From positions 124,001 through 188,000 of the forward strand of contig NZ_JBBDYL010000054.1 in NCBI RefSeq assembly GCF_040901545.1: a stretch of 64,000 nt of DNA. Direction: 5' to 3'. A program made the translations under genes and the position numbers. This document shows, piece after piece, positions 8,827 through 17,890 of this stretch. Origin of the DNA: Sulfuricaulis sp040901545 (GTDB lineage Bacteria; Pseudomonadota; Gammaproteobacteria; Acidiferrobacterales; Sulfurifustaceae). Numbering within the stretch: position 1 is the stretch's first letter; each line of letters opens with the position of its first letter. Below the pieces are notes generated by a model. It was not told the DNA's origin. It saw nothing but the letters and a program-made list of their open reading frames with translations, and did no database searches.

Positions 8827-8908
8827 AGATGCAAGATACAAGTTACAAGATGCAAGGAAAAACTGCGTATATTCTAAGCTTGTATCTTGACACTTGTAGC
8901 TTGTATCT
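8827..8908. repeat. inverted repeat built of 7-bp units (copy 1)
   Basis: Left arm 8827-8856 is a run of 7-bp words (AGATGCA, AGATACA, AGTTACA, AGATGCA). Right arm 8879-8908 carries the complementary words (CTTGTAT, CTTGACA, CTTGTAG, CTTGTAT). The arms can pair across a loop of about 22 bases. It lies between the ihfB terminator and lapA. Confidence 0.75.
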
Positions 8909-8921
8909 GATTTTCAGACAT

Positions 8922-8951
8922 AAAAAAACGACATGGGGAAACCACATGCCG
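8922..8951 (-). terminator. Rho-independent terminator of ihfB
   Basis: On the minus strand a hairpin with 10-base arms (CGGCATGTGG / CCCCATGTCG, one mismatch and one G-T pair) around a TTT loop is followed by seven T residues. It lies 31 bases after the ihfB stop codon. Confidence 0.75.
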
Positions 8952-8981
8952 TATTGCACACCACAACCAGCAAAAGCCGCG

Positions 8982-9269
8982 TCACTCCGATCCGTTGTTG
9001 ACGCGCTCTCTCAGCTCCTTCCCGGGTTTGAAATGGGGAACAAATTTGTCCGGCACCTGAACCGCCGCGCCAGTCTTGGGATTGCGGCCGGTACGCGGAG
9101 GACGATAATGGAGGGAAAAGCTCCCAAAACCGCGGACTTCAATGCGGTCGCCGGAAGACAAGGCGGAGGACATCTGCTCCAGGAGCTCCTTGACCGCCAA
9201 CTCCACGTCACGGTAATCCAGCTGTGGTTGCTTGGCGGCCAGCAAACTGATTAGTTCTGATTTCGTCAT
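8982..9269 (-). CDS. ihfB: integration host factor beta subunit
   Basis: 95-residue DNA-bending protein forming IHF with IhfA. Visible: MTKSELI start, EVRGFGSF, and RTGRNPKTG, the beta-arm tip whose Pro intercalates into DNA, then FKPGKELRERVN. The ATG at 9269 is used because it gives the family-standard N-terminus. It lies just after rpsA, the conserved rpsA-ihfB order. TTGAAA (9304-9309) and TATAGG (9281-9286) with a 17-bp spacer resemble a promoter, but that would leave almost no leader. Confidence 0.97.
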   Translation of the reverse strand: MTKSELISLLAAKQPQLDYRDVELAVKELLEQMSSALSSGDRIEVRGFGSFSLHYRPPRTGRNPKTGAAVQVPDKFVPHFKPGKELRERVNNGSE

Positions 9270-9435
9270 ACTCAACTCTACCTATAGAAAATAAGTAGAA
9301 AGATTTCAAGCACTTTCTGGGGGGTTGCGCAAGGACCGCCCGCGCCGCCGCCCCCGGCTGAGATCGCCGGAAAGCTCGCTTCCCCGCGCCGCGCCTGCGA
9401 ATTCAGATGAGTTCCCCTGAAAATCGCTGGTTTTT

Positions 9436-11121
9436 CTAGGTTTCGGAATTATCCTGGCCCCCCAACTTTTCTTTGAGCTTGTCCCCCAACAAAGAAGTGG
9501 CAGAGCCCCCCTTGCGGGCATATTCCTGCACCGCTTCGTTTTCCTCCTCCATGTCCTTGGCCCGGATGGAGAGGGAAATCTTGCGATTCTTGCGGTCGAT
9601 GGTGGTGATCTTGACTTCCACGCTATCGCCCTCTTTCAACACCGAGCGGGCGTCCTCGACACGGTCACGCGCGATCTCGGAAGACCTCAAGTAGCCTTCG
9701 ATTTCATCGGCGAGCTTGACAACCGCCCCCTTGATTTCGACGCTCGTCACCACGCCTTTCACGACGGAACCCTTTCCGTGCGCCGTCACAAAGCTGGCAA
9801 ACGGGTCGCCTTCGAGCTGTTTTACGCCGAGCGAGATGCGCTCGCGTTCGGGGTCGACCGCGAGAATCATCGCTTCGATATCATCGCCCTTTTTATAATT
9901 ATGCACGGCCTCTTCGCCCGGGTGCGCCCAGGAAAGATCAGATAAATGGATCAATCCATCGATGCCGCCCTCAAGACCGACGAAAATACCGAAGTCGGTA
10001 ATCGATTTGATCTTGCCGCTGATCTTGTCATTCTTGTTATGATTGGCGGCAAACTCTTCCCAGGGATTCGGCTGACATTGCTTCATGCCGAGCGAAATGC
10101 GACGGCGCTCGGTATCGATATCGAGCACCATTACCTCCACTTCGTCGCCGAGCTGCACGACTTTGGTCGGATGGATATTCTTGTTGGTCCAGTCCATCTC
10201 GGACACGTGCACCAGACCTTCCACGCCCGGTTCGATCTCCACGAACGCGCCGTAGTCGGTGATATTGGTGACCTTGCCGAACAGGCGGCCGCCTTCCGGA
10301 TATCGCCGGGTGATGTCCACCCAGGGATCGTCGCCGAGTTGTTTCAGGCCCAACGACACCCGGTTGCGCTCGCGGTCATACCGCAGCACCTTGGCTTCGA
10401 TCTCGTCACCGATTTTGAGAACTTCGCTCGGATGCTTCACGCGCTTCCACGCCAGATCGGTGATGTGCAGCAAACCATCGATACCGCCCAGATCGATGAA
10501 CGCCCCGTAATCGGTGAGGTTCTTGACCACACCCTTGACCGTCTGGCCTTCCTCCAGGCCGGAGAGCAGCGCCTCGCGCTCGGCGGATATTTCTTTCTCG
10601 ACCACGGCGCGGCGCGATACCACCACGTTATTGCGCTTGCGGTCGATTTTGATGACTTTGAATTCGAGTTCCTTGCCTTCGAGATAGCTGGGATCGCGGA
10701 CCGGACGAACGTCGACGAGAGAACTGGGGAGAAATGCACGGATAGTGTTGATGACGATGGTATAGCCGCCTTTGACCTTGCCGGTCATGATGCCGGTGAC
10801 GATCGATTGTTCCTCGAACGCCTTCTCCAGGTCTTCCCACACCTTGGCGCGACAGGCCTTCTCGCGCGATAACCGGGTCTCTCCCGACCCGTCCTCCAGC
10901 ATCTCAATCACGACTTCCACGCGGTCGCCGATCTTGACGTTCACATCACCGTGGCTGTCCTGGAATTCGGCCACGGGAATCACGCCTTCGGACTTCAGTC
11001 CGGCGTTGACCACCACCACGTTCTCATCCACTCGCACCACTTCGCCGACGATCAGTTCGCCGGATTGCAGGTGAATTTTGTTTAAACTTTCCTCAAATAG
11101 CTGCGCAAAACTTTCAGTCAT
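9436..11121 (-). CDS. rpsA: 30S ribosomal protein S1
   Basis: 561 residues, six S1 (OB-fold) repeats, as in gammaproteobacterial S1. Repeats are visible by recurring blocks such as DYGAFIDLGGIDGLLH, DYGAFVEIEPGVEGLVH and DFGIFVGLEGGIDGLIH. S1 binds mRNA on the 30S subunit and aids initiation. The ATG at 11121 (MTESFAQLFEESL) matches the E. coli N-terminus; an in-frame extension of 16 codons upstream is not supported. It sits between cmk and ihfB, the usual order. The 118-bp leader was not resolved into an autoregulatory structure. Confidence 0.98.
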   Translation of the reverse strand: MTESFAQLFEESLNKIHLQSGELIVGEVVRVDENVVVVNAGLKSEGVIPVAEFQDSHGDVNVKIGDRVEVVIEMLEDGSGETRLSREKACRAKVWEDLEKAFEEQSIVTGIMTGKVKGGYTIVINTIRAFLPSSLVDVRPVRDPSYLEGKELEFKVIKIDRKRNNVVVSRRAVVEKEISAEREALLSGLEEGQTVKGVVKNLTDYGAFIDLGGIDGLLHITDLAWKRVKHPSEVLKIGDEIEAKVLRYDRERNRVSLGLKQLGDDPWVDITRRYPEGGRLFGKVTNITDYGAFVEIEPGVEGLVHVSEMDWTNKNIHPTKVVQLGDEVEVMVLDIDTERRRISLGMKQCQPNPWEEFAANHNKNDKISGKIKSITDFGIFVGLEGGIDGLIHLSDLSWAHPGEEAVHNYKKGDDIEAMILAVDPERERISLGVKQLEGDPFASFVTAHGKGSVVKGVVTSVEIKGAVVKLADEIEGYLRSSEIARDRVEDARSVLKEGDSVEVKITTIDRKNRKISLSIRAKDMEEENEAVQEYARKGGSATSLLGDKLKEKLGGQDNSET

Positions 11122-11239
11122 AAATATGTGTGGGTTCCGGTCGCCGGTGACGATGGTCGTGCCTGTCATGCGGCGAATAGGGTTGCTCGGGTTTGGTTAA
11201 TCTCGGAAATCCTGACGCCCTGTTCCTCGAGAGGCATGT

Positions 11240-11929
11240 CTACCCCCGCCGTTGCCGCGCTTGCAGCAGGCCATACACACGCTCAACCACCCCGGAAATG
11301 TCGAGCTGAGAGGTATCGAGGATGCACGCGTCCTTGGCCGGCTTCAGCGGAGAAACTTCCCGCACGGCGTCGCGTGCATCGCGCTCACGGATCTCATCAA
11401 AAAGCCCGCGGAGGTTAACATCGAAACCCTTGTCTTTCAACTGTTTATATCTTCTCTCGGCGCGCACATCCGGGGTCGCCGTGAGATACACCTTAAGTAT
11501 CGCATCGGGAAACACGGTGCTGCCCATGTCCCGTCCATCCGCCACCAGACCCGGCGGTTGCCGAAATGAGTGCTGTTTCTGCAACAAGGCCCGGCGAACC
11601 TCGGGGATGGCGGCGAGGATAGAGGCCCGGCGGCCGCTTGCTTCGGTACGCAGCCGGTCGCCGATTTCTTGCCCGTTGAGCTGCACATCCACCGTATCGG
11701 CGGCCTCCCGGGGCGTGAAGCGTAGAGACATTTCCAGGGCCAGTCGCGCCAGCGCGGTTTTATCATTGAGATCAACGCCCGCCTGTTCCGCCGCGACGCC
11801 CAAAGACCGGTAGAGTGCCCCGCTATCCAGGAAATGCCAACCGAGCCGCCGAGCCAATAGTTGCCCGATCGTTCCCTTGCCGGAGCCGCTTGGGCCATCG
11901 AGCGCCAACACCGGAATCTTGTTTGTCAT
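11240..11929 (-). CDS. cmk: cytidylate kinase
   Basis: 229 residues phosphorylating CMP/dCMP. Visible: P-loop DGPSGSGKGTIGQLL, FLDSGALYR (substrate site) and VADGRDMGSTVFPDA, typical of CMP kinase. The start at 11929 (MTNKIPVLALDGPSG) fits the family; the open frame extends upstream but without homology. The aroA-cmk-rpsA order is standard. Confidence 0.97.
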   Translation of the reverse strand: MTNKIPVLALDGPSGSGKGTIGQLLARRLGWHFLDSGALYRSLGVAAEQAGVDLNDKTALARLALEMSLRFTPREAADTVDVQLNGQEIGDRLRTEASGRRASILAAIPEVRRALLQKQHSFRQPPGLVADGRDMGSTVFPDAILKVYLTATPDVRAERRYKQLKDKGFDVNLRGLFDEIRERDARDAVREVSPLKPAKDACILDTSQLDISGVVERVYGLLQARQRRG

Positions 11930-12043
11930 GGGTGAATTGCCGCCACAGAATTTACTTGAGAATAACGCTGATAAATCATTATTTCTGCTCCCAAAACCCC
12001 GCGGTCTCATCAGCACCCTGGTTGGCAAAAAATATGTCCTGCG

Positions 12044-13354
12044 TTACTCAATATTAATCGACAAGCCCGCGCGCGCGGCCAATTCCACAAATCCCGGAAA
12101 TGAGGTGCTCACGTTCTTGCAATCGCTGACGGTCACGGTCCCCGCGGCGCGCGGCGCGGCCAGGGCAAATGCCATCGCGGCGCGGTGATCGCCGTGGCTG
12201 TCAACCGCGCCACCGCGAAAGCGGCCGCCCTGGATAACAATACCGTCCGGTGTTTCCGCGGCATAAATCCCCAGTCGCCTCAGTCCCTGTGCCATGACGG
12301 CGATGCGATCCGACTCTTTTACCCGCAGTTCCTGCGCGCCGGTCAGTACGGTTTCCCCCTCCGCACAGGCGGCGGCGATAAACAGCGCGGGAAATTCGTC
12401 AATGGCCAGCGGCACTTGTTCCTCCGGAATCCGGATCCCACGCAACCGGGCGGCACGCACGCGGATATCCGCGACCGGTTCCCCGCCCACTTCACGCTTA
12501 TTCATGAGTTCCAGGTTTGCGCCCATCGACGTCAGGATACGCAGCACACCGGTGCGAGTGGGATTGATGCCGACGTGCTCGAGCATCAGATCCGATCCGG
12601 GTGCGATGCTGGCGCCCACCAGGAAAAACGCCGCCGAGGATATATCGGCCGGAACATCGATCTCGCAGGCCACCAGTTTTCCACCGCCGCGCAGGCTGAT
12701 GCGCGCGTCCCGTGTCAGCACGGGATAGCCAAAGCCACGCAACATGCGCTCGGTGTGGTCACGCGTAGGCGCCGGTTCGCTCACGATGGTATCGCCTTCC
12801 GCGTACAACCCGGCCAACAGCAGGCACGATTTCACCTGCGCGCTGGCAACCGGCATCGGGTATTCGATCCCGCGCAGCGTTTGCCCACCTTTGATTTTGA
12901 GCGGCGGCCGCCCGCCCGCCGCTGTAGTTATCACCGCGCCCATGCGGCGCAAGGGTTCGGCCACGCGCTCCATCGGACGCTTGTTCAGCGATTCGTCGCC
13001 GATCAATTCCGAGTCGAACTGCTGGCCCGCGAGAATTCCGGCCATGAGCCGCATGGCGGTTCCGGAATTACCCATGTCGAGCGGTTTTGTCGGCGTCGTC
13101 AATCCACGCAGACCGGCGCCATGAATCGCCAGCGCGCCATGGTTCGGGCCGTCCATCGCTACACCCATGGCACGAAACGCGCCGAGCGTACCTAGCACAT
13201 CCTCGCCTTCCAGCAAACCTGTTATGCGAGTGGTGCCTTGCGCCAGCGAGCCGAGCATGACCGCCCGATGGGAGATGGATTTGTCGCCCGGCACGCGCAC
13301 CCGGCCAGTCAGCTTCCCGCCGGGTTTGACCAAATAATCTGTTGTCTTGCTCAC
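12044..13354 (-). CDS. aroA: 3-phosphoshikimate 1-carboxyvinyltransferase (EPSP synthase)
   Basis: About 436 residues; transfers enolpyruvyl from PEP to shikimate 3-phosphate. Visible: PGDKSISHRAVMLG (PEP/shikimate site), LDMGNSGTAMRLMAGIL, and LRVKESDRI with the conserved Lys-Glu-Ser-Asp-Arg. PGDKSISHRA and MGNSGTAMRL suggest a class II-like enzyme. Start: GTG at 13354 has a GGATGA-like site upstream, whereas TTG at 13366 does not; no ATG works in this frame. A CAGGATT repeat separates it from tyrA. Confidence 0.95.
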   Translation of the reverse strand: MSKTTDYLVKPGGKLTGRVRVPGDKSISHRAVMLGSLAQGTTRITGLLEGEDVLGTLGAFRAMGVAMDGPNHGALAIHGAGLRGLTTPTKPLDMGNSGTAMRLMAGILAGQQFDSELIGDESLNKRPMERVAEPLRRMGAVITTAAGGRPPLKIKGGQTLRGIEYPMPVASAQVKSCLLLAGLYAEGDTIVSEPAPTRDHTERMLRGFGYPVLTRDARISLRGGGKLVACEIDVPADISSAAFFLVGASIAPGSDLMLEHVGINPTRTGVLRILTSMGANLELMNKREVGGEPVADIRVRAARLRGIRIPEEQVPLAIDEFPALFIAAACAEGETVLTGAQELRVKESDRIAVMAQGLRRLGIYAAETPDGIVIQGGRFRGGAVDSHGDHRAAMAFALAAPRAAGTVTVSDCKNVSTSFPGFVELAARAGLSINIE

Positions 13355-13370
13355 CGTGTCATCCAAAAAT

Positions 13371-13462
13371 AGACAGGATTAACTGGATTTCTCAGGATTT
13401 ACAGGATTAATTTCTAAAAGTTTTAATCTTGTTAATCCAGTTTTAATCCTGTTAATCCTGTG
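13371..13462. repeat. CAGGATT inverted repeat, copy A (aroA/tyrA)
   Basis: Left arm about 13371-13410 has four CAGGATT-like words (one is CTGGATT) spaced 9-10 bp. Right arm 13421-13462 has the complementary AATCCTG-like words. The loop is about 10 bases. It runs to within a few bases of the tyrA stop codon at 13465. Confidence 0.85.
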
Positions 13463-13464
13463 AA

Positions 13465-14328
13465 TTAATTTTTCTTGTTCAAGCCGTCGCGGGCGTGCTT
13501 GGCGCGCGAGAAGGTTGCCAGCAGCCATTCACCGTCGCCTTTTTCCACGGCGGAAATCAAGTCACGCAGCTCGGCGTGGTACTGACGCAGCGCGTTGACC
13601 ATGGCATCCCGATTCGTCAGACAGATATCGCGCCACATCACGGGATCGCTCCCCGCGATGCGGGTGACGTCGCGAAAACCGCCGGCCGCGCAATCAAGAA
13701 TCGCGCGGTGGTCATCGTGCCGCACCACCAAGTCCATCAGGCAAGTGGCCAGCATCTGCGGCAGGTGGCTGCTCACCGCGAGAATCCGATCGTGATCCTC
13801 GGCGGTCAGCTCGATCGTTTCGGCGCCGGCGGCCTCCCACATGGTCCGCACGCGCGCCAGTGCCGTGGAGTCGGTCTCGGTTCCCGGCGTCAGAATCACG
13901 CGCCGGTGGCGAAACAGATCCGGCACCGACGCCGCGACACCGGACTGCTCCCTGCCGGCGATGGGATGCCCCGGTACAAAATGCGGGAAGCGTGCCCCCA
14001 ACGCCGCGCGCGCCGCCGCGACCACCGCGCCCTTGACGCTGCCGACATCGGTCACGATGACCTGGTCCGTCAACAAGGGCGCCAGTTGCTGCAGGATTTC
14101 CGCCATTCCGCCAACCGGCACGGCGAGTACGATCACGTCCGCGAGGCGCGCGGCATCCGCGAGCGATACCTCGACACGATCGATCACACCGAGCTCCACC
14201 GCGCGCTGCAGATTGGCGATGCTGCGGCCGTATCCGGACACCTCGTGGACGTGACCGGCGGCGCGCAGGGCGCGCGCGAGCGAGCCGCCAATCAGTCCAA
14301 CTCCGATGATGCAAAGTTTATTAATCAT
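13465..14328 (-). CDS. tyrA: prephenate dehydrogenase
   Basis: 287 residues; NAD-dependent oxidative decarboxylation of prephenate to hydroxyphenylpyruvate for tyrosine. Visible: N-terminal IIGVGLIGGSLARALR (Rossmann), VTDVGSVKG, FVPGHPIAGRE (catalytic His and substrate Arg region), and AVSSHLPQMLA. It lacks a chorismate mutase domain, which is instead fused to PheA here. Flanked on both sides by repeat elements. Confidence 0.96.
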   Translation of the reverse strand: MINKLCIIGVGLIGGSLARALRAAGHVHEVSGYGRSIANLQRAVELGVIDRVEVSLADAARLADVIVLAVPVGGMAEILQQLAPLLTDQVIVTDVGSVKGAVVAAARAALGARFPHFVPGHPIAGREQSGVAASVPDLFRHRRVILTPGTETDSTALARVRTMWEAAGAETIELTAEDHDRILAVSSHLPQMLATCLMDLVVRHDDHRAILDCAAGGFRDVTRIAGSDPVMWRDICLTNRDAMVNALRQYHAELRDLISAVEKGDGEWLLATFSRAKHARDGLNKKN

Positions 14329-14337
14329 ATAAAAACA

Positions 14338-14393
14338 GTGAATCGTAAGTCGTGAGTTGTCTCACGATTTACGACTCACGGCTCACGAATCAC
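14338..14393. repeat. inverted repeat built of 7-bp units (copy 2, tyrA/hisC)
   Basis: Left arm 14338-14359 reads GTGAATC, GTAAGTC, GTGAGTT. Right arm from about 14361 reads TCACGAT, TTACGAC, TCACGGC, TCACGAA, again period 7. The right arm supplies the last codons and the TGA stop of hisC (14376). Confidence 0.75.
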
Positions 14394-15497
14394 TTTTCCC
14401 AGAGCATTGATAAATCTTTCGTTTTCTTCCGGCAACCCCACCGTCACTCGGAGGTGATTCGGCATACCGTAGTTCGCCACCGGCCTCACGATGACACCCT
14501 CGCGCAACAACTGCTCGTAAATGGGCCCTGCCGGCTTGCCGACATCCACGCACACAAAATTGCCCGCGGAAGGAATGTAGTCAAGTCCAAGCATCCGGAA
14601 TGCCGCCGTCAGTCGCTGCATGCCATCCCGGTTGAGCTGGGCGACGCGCGTAATGTGCGCGTCGTCTTCCAGGGCGGCGGTGGCCGCCGCCAGCGCGACG
14701 CTGTTCACGTTAAACGGCTGGCGCACCCGATTCAGAATCTCCGCCACCTCCGGGCTGGACACGCCATAACCCACGCGCAACCCCGCGAGCCCGTAAATCT
14801 TGGAAAACGTGCGTGTCGTGATGAGATTCGGAAACCGGCCGGCCCACGCGACGGTATTCGGATAATCCGGCTCGCCGACGTATTCAAAATAGGCTTCGTC
14901 GACCGCCACCAGCACATGCGCCGGCATGGCACGGAGAAAGGAATCAAGTTCATCCTTCCCGGTCCAGGTTCCCGTGGGATTATTCGGGTTGGCGATAAAC
15001 ACCAGGCGTGTCCGGGGATTCACGGCAGCCTGCATCGCCGCGAGATCGTGTCCCCAATGCCGGGTTTTCGTGACCACGGGTTTCGCGCCGACGGCGCCGG
15101 TAACAATGGGGTAAACCGCAAAGGCATGCTCGGAAAACACCACTTCGTTATCCGGTAGCACAAAGGCGCGCGCCAGCAATTCAAGAATATCGTTCGATCC
15201 GTTGCCGAGCGTGATGCATTCCGGTGTCACGCCGAGTTTTTGGGACAACGCCTTTTTCAGTCCAAAACCGTTGCCGTCGGGGTAACGATGGATGTCGTGC
15301 AAAACGGCGCGCGCGGCGTCGACGGCGCGCGGACTCGGCCCCAGGGGGTTTTCGTTGCTGGCCAGCTTGATGGCGTCCGTGACGCCGTACTCGCGTTCCA
15401 GTTCCTCGATCGGCTTGCCCGGCCGGTAAGGCTCAAGCCCCCGCACTCCCGGAACGGCAAGATCGAGGACTTGCTTACTGTCCATTTGGAAGTTCAT
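14376..15497 (-). CDS. hisC: histidinol-phosphate / aromatic aminotransferase
   Basis: 373-residue fold-type I PLP enzyme. Visible: KLASNENPLGPSP, GNGSNDILELL, PNNPTGTW, VDEAYFEYVG, and RTFSKIYGLAGLRVGYG, in which Lys forms the Schiff base. Between pheA and tyrA, a hisC paralogue commonly serves as the aromatic aminotransferase as well as in histidine synthesis (family context). Start chosen at 15497 (MNFQMDSKQ); 15485 is equally possible. Its 3' end lies within a 7-bp-unit repeat. Confidence 0.93.
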   Translation of the reverse strand: MNFQMDSKQVLDLAVPGVRGLEPYRPGKPIEELEREYGVTDAIKLASNENPLGPSPRAVDAARAVLHDIHRYPDGNGFGLKKALSQKLGVTPECITLGNGSNDILELLARAFVLPDNEVVFSEHAFAVYPIVTGAVGAKPVVTKTRHWGHDLAAMQAAVNPRTRLVFIANPNNPTGTWTGKDELDSFLRAMPAHVLVAVDEAYFEYVGEPDYPNTVAWAGRFPNLITTRTFSKIYGLAGLRVGYGVSSPEVAEILNRVRQPFNVNSVALAAATAALEDDAHITRVAQLNRDGMQRLTAAFRMLGLDYIPSAGNFVCVDVGKPAGPIYEQLLREGVIVRPVANYGMPNHLRVTVGLPEENERFINALGKVIREP

Positions 15498-15510
15498 CGC
15501 AAGAGCAATA

Positions 15511-15605
15511 GACAGGATTAACAAGATTTCGCAGGATTTACAGGATTAAAGAAAAATTTCTTAAAAATCCTGTTAATCCTGATTAATCCTGTAAATCCTG
15601 TGAAT
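15511..15605. repeat. CAGGATT inverted repeat, copy B (hisC/pheA)
   Basis: Left arm 15511-15549 (GACAGGATTA, ACAAGATTT, GCAGGATTT, ACAGGATTA) and right arm about 15563-15605 with complementary AATCCTG words. It fills nearly the whole 120-bp gap between hisC and pheA. Confidence 0.85.
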
Positions 15606-15617
15606 TGATTCATGGCG

Positions 15618-16721
15618 TTATAACACGGCCTTGGGATAGGAACCGAGCCGTTTCAGGAATGCCGCTTCTTTTTCCAGTTCGGCCAGCGCCTTGGCCACCT
15701 TGCGATCCTTCACATGGCCGTCAACATCGATGAAGAATACATACTCCCACATGCTCTGATGCGAGGGTCGCGATTCGATCCGGGTCATGTTAATCCCGTT
15801 TTTCGCGAGCGGCGTCAGCAACCGCTGCAACGCCCCGGGGCGGTTGCGGCTCGACAGCAGCAGGCTCGTCTTGTCATTGCCGCTGGGCGCGGTGTCCGCC
15901 GTGCCGATCACCAGAAAGCGGGTGGTGTTGTCCGGCCGGTCTTCGATATTGTTGGCGAATATCTTGAGGCCATAGAGACGCGCGGCCGTATCACCGGCGA
16001 TAGCATTCAAGCTGACGTCCGCCGCCGCCATCCGCGCCGCTTCCGCGTTGCTCGCCGCGGTCACGCGTTCGATACCCGGTAGATTGGCGTCAAGCCATTC
16101 GCGGCACTGGGCCAGCGACTGCTGGTGCGAGACCACGCGCTTGGCGCTGTGCGGATCGTTCCCCTTGCCGAGCAGATGATGATGGATGCGCAGTTCCACC
16201 TCGCCGCAAATTTTGAGCGGCGACATCATGAACATATCCAGCGTATGATTGATCACGCCTTCGGTGGAATTTTCGATCGGCACCAGGCCGAAGTGGGCAT
16301 TGCCGGATTCGACTTCGCGAAACACTTCGTCGATGGCCGCGAGCGGCACGGTATCGACGAATTGGCCGAAGTGCTTGAGCGCCGCCTCCTGGGTGAAGGT
16401 TCCTTCCGGCCCGAGAAAGGCAATCCGCATGCGCGATTCCAGGGCGAGGCAGGCCGACATGATTTCGCGAAACAGCCGCGCGATCGCTTCATCGGTGAGC
16501 GGACCCTTGTTGCGCGCGAGCACCTGGCGCAATACACCCGCCTCGCGTTCCGGACGGTAGAAATTGTTGCCCCCCTCCCGCTGCTTGGTTTCGGCTATTT
16601 TGAGCGCGAGACGCGCGCGCTCGCTGATGAGCGCCTGGACCTTCTCATCCAGTGTATCGATTCGCTCGCGCAGGTTTTCAATTCGCGCGGCCGCGTCGTC
16701 GTTGGTTCCTTTTCTATTCAT
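15618..16721 (-). CDS. pheA: bifunctional chorismate mutase / prephenate dehydratase
   Basis: 367 residues. An AroQ-type chorismate mutase helix bundle (about 8-90: LRERIDTLDEKVQALISER) precedes the prephenate dehydratase domain (from about 97: IAFLGPEGTFTQEAA, PIENSTEGVINHTLD, NTTRFLVIG) and a C-terminal ACT domain (about 285 on: LLSSRNRPGALQRLLTPLA, ESRPSHQSMWEY), the phenylalanine sensor. Chorismate goes to phenylpyruvate. ATG at 16721 has GAGGA upstream; the gene starts four bases after the serA stop. Confidence 0.97.
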   Translation of the reverse strand: MNRKGTNDDAAARIENLRERIDTLDEKVQALISERARLALKIAETKQREGGNNFYRPEREAGVLRQVLARNKGPLTDEAIARLFREIMSACLALESRMRIAFLGPEGTFTQEAALKHFGQFVDTVPLAAIDEVFREVESGNAHFGLVPIENSTEGVINHTLDMFMMSPLKICGEVELRIHHHLLGKGNDPHSAKRVVSHQQSLAQCREWLDANLPGIERVTAASNAEAARMAAADVSLNAIAGDTAARLYGLKIFANNIEDRPDNTTRFLVIGTADTAPSGNDKTSLLLSSRNRPGALQRLLTPLAKNGINMTRIESRPSHQSMWEYVFFIDVDGHVKDRKVAKALAELEKEAAFLKRLGSYPKAVL

Positions 16722-16725
16722 GTCC

Positions 16726-17889
16726 TCAAACAATGCGCGCCATCAGCACGCCATCAATCTCCGCGACTTTGCGGCGCACGTCTTCCGGTGCCGGACTGTC
16801 GAGATCCACAACCGTGTAGGCGTAATCCCCGCGCGAGCGGTTGACCATGTCATGGATGTTCAGCTTGGCGTGACCCAGGGTTTCGGAGATCAGGCCGAGC
16901 ATGTTGGGTACATTAGCATTAGCCACGATCAGGCGGTAGGCGGTCTCGCGCGGCGGCGCCACGTCCGGGAAGTTCACGGCGTTGCGCACGTTGCCATTCT
17001 GGAGAAAATCCTTCACCTGCTCCGCCACCATGATGGCGCAGTTATCCTCGGCTTCGGCGGTGGACGCCCCCAGATGCGGAAGCGCCACCACGCGTTCATG
17101 ATTTTTGAGCAGGTTGCTCGGAAAGTCGCAAATATAGCCATACACCTTTCCCGCCTTGATGGCGGCGCTGACCGCGGCGTCGTCGACGATGCCTTCGCGC
17201 GCAAAATTGAGAATGATGACGCCGTTCTTCATGGCCTTGAGCCGCTCGGCGTTGATGAGATTACGGGTCGTCTCCATGGACGGCACGTGAAATGTCACGA
17301 AATCCGCCACGCGCAGCGCCTCTTCCACGGTGTTCGCCTTTTTCGCGTCGGCCGACAATTGCCAGGCACCCTCGATGGTCAGACCGGGATCGAAGCCGAT
17401 CACCTTCATGCCCAGCGCAATCCCCAGATTGGCGACACTGCGGCCGACCGCGCCCAACCCGATGACCGCGAGCGTGCGGCCGGGCAGCTCAAAGCCGGCG
17501 AAATTTTTCTTGCCGGCTTCCACCGCCCTGTTGATCTCGGCGTCGGTACCGGAAAGACCGCGGGTGAATTCCCAGGCCGGTCCGATGTGCCGGCAGCCCA
17601 ACAGCATGCCGGCCAGCACCAGTTCCTTCACGGCGTTGGCGTTCGCGCCCGGGGCGTTAAACACCGGAATTCCCATCTTGGTCAGCTTATCGACCGGGAT
17701 GTTGTTCACGCCCGCGCCGGCGCGTCCGACGGTTTTGAGACTTGGGGGAATTTCCATGTCGTGCATCTTGAACGACCGCAGCAGGATCGCGTCCGGCTCC
17801 TTCATGTCGGAGGAGATCTGGAACTGTTCCTTGGGCAGGCGCGCGAGTCCCAATGAAGAAATATTATTGAGCGTCAGAATCTTGAACAT
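16726..17889 (-). CDS. serA: D-3-phosphoglycerate dehydrogenase
   Basis: 387 residues; oxidises 3-phosphoglycerate to phosphohydroxypyruvate, first step of serine synthesis. Visible: GRAGAGVNNIPV, AVIGLGAVGRSVANLG (NAD site), NFAREGIVDD, LPHLGASTAEAE with catalytic His, and a C-terminal ACT domain (about 315-387). The ATG at 17889 follows GGGGA. It lies one base after the serC stop, so serC-serA form a serine unit; serC-pheA-hisC is the common order, with serA inserted here. Confidence 0.95.
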   Translation of the reverse strand: MFKILTLNNISSLGLARLPKEQFQISSDMKEPDAILLRSFKMHDMEIPPSLKTVGRAGAGVNNIPVDKLTKMGIPVFNAPGANANAVKELVLAGMLLGCRHIGPAWEFTRGLSGTDAEINRAVEAGKKNFAGFELPGRTLAVIGLGAVGRSVANLGIALGMKVIGFDPGLTIEGAWQLSADAKKANTVEEALRVADFVTFHVPSMETTRNLINAERLKAMKNGVIILNFAREGIVDDAAVSAAIKAGKVYGYICDFPSNLLKNHERVVALPHLGASTAEAEDNCAIMVAEQVKDFLQNGNVRNAVNFPDVAPPRETAYRLIVANANVPNMLGLISETLGHAKLNIHDMVNRSRGDYAYTVVDLDSPAPEDVRRKVAEIDGVLMARIV

Positions 17890-17890
17890 G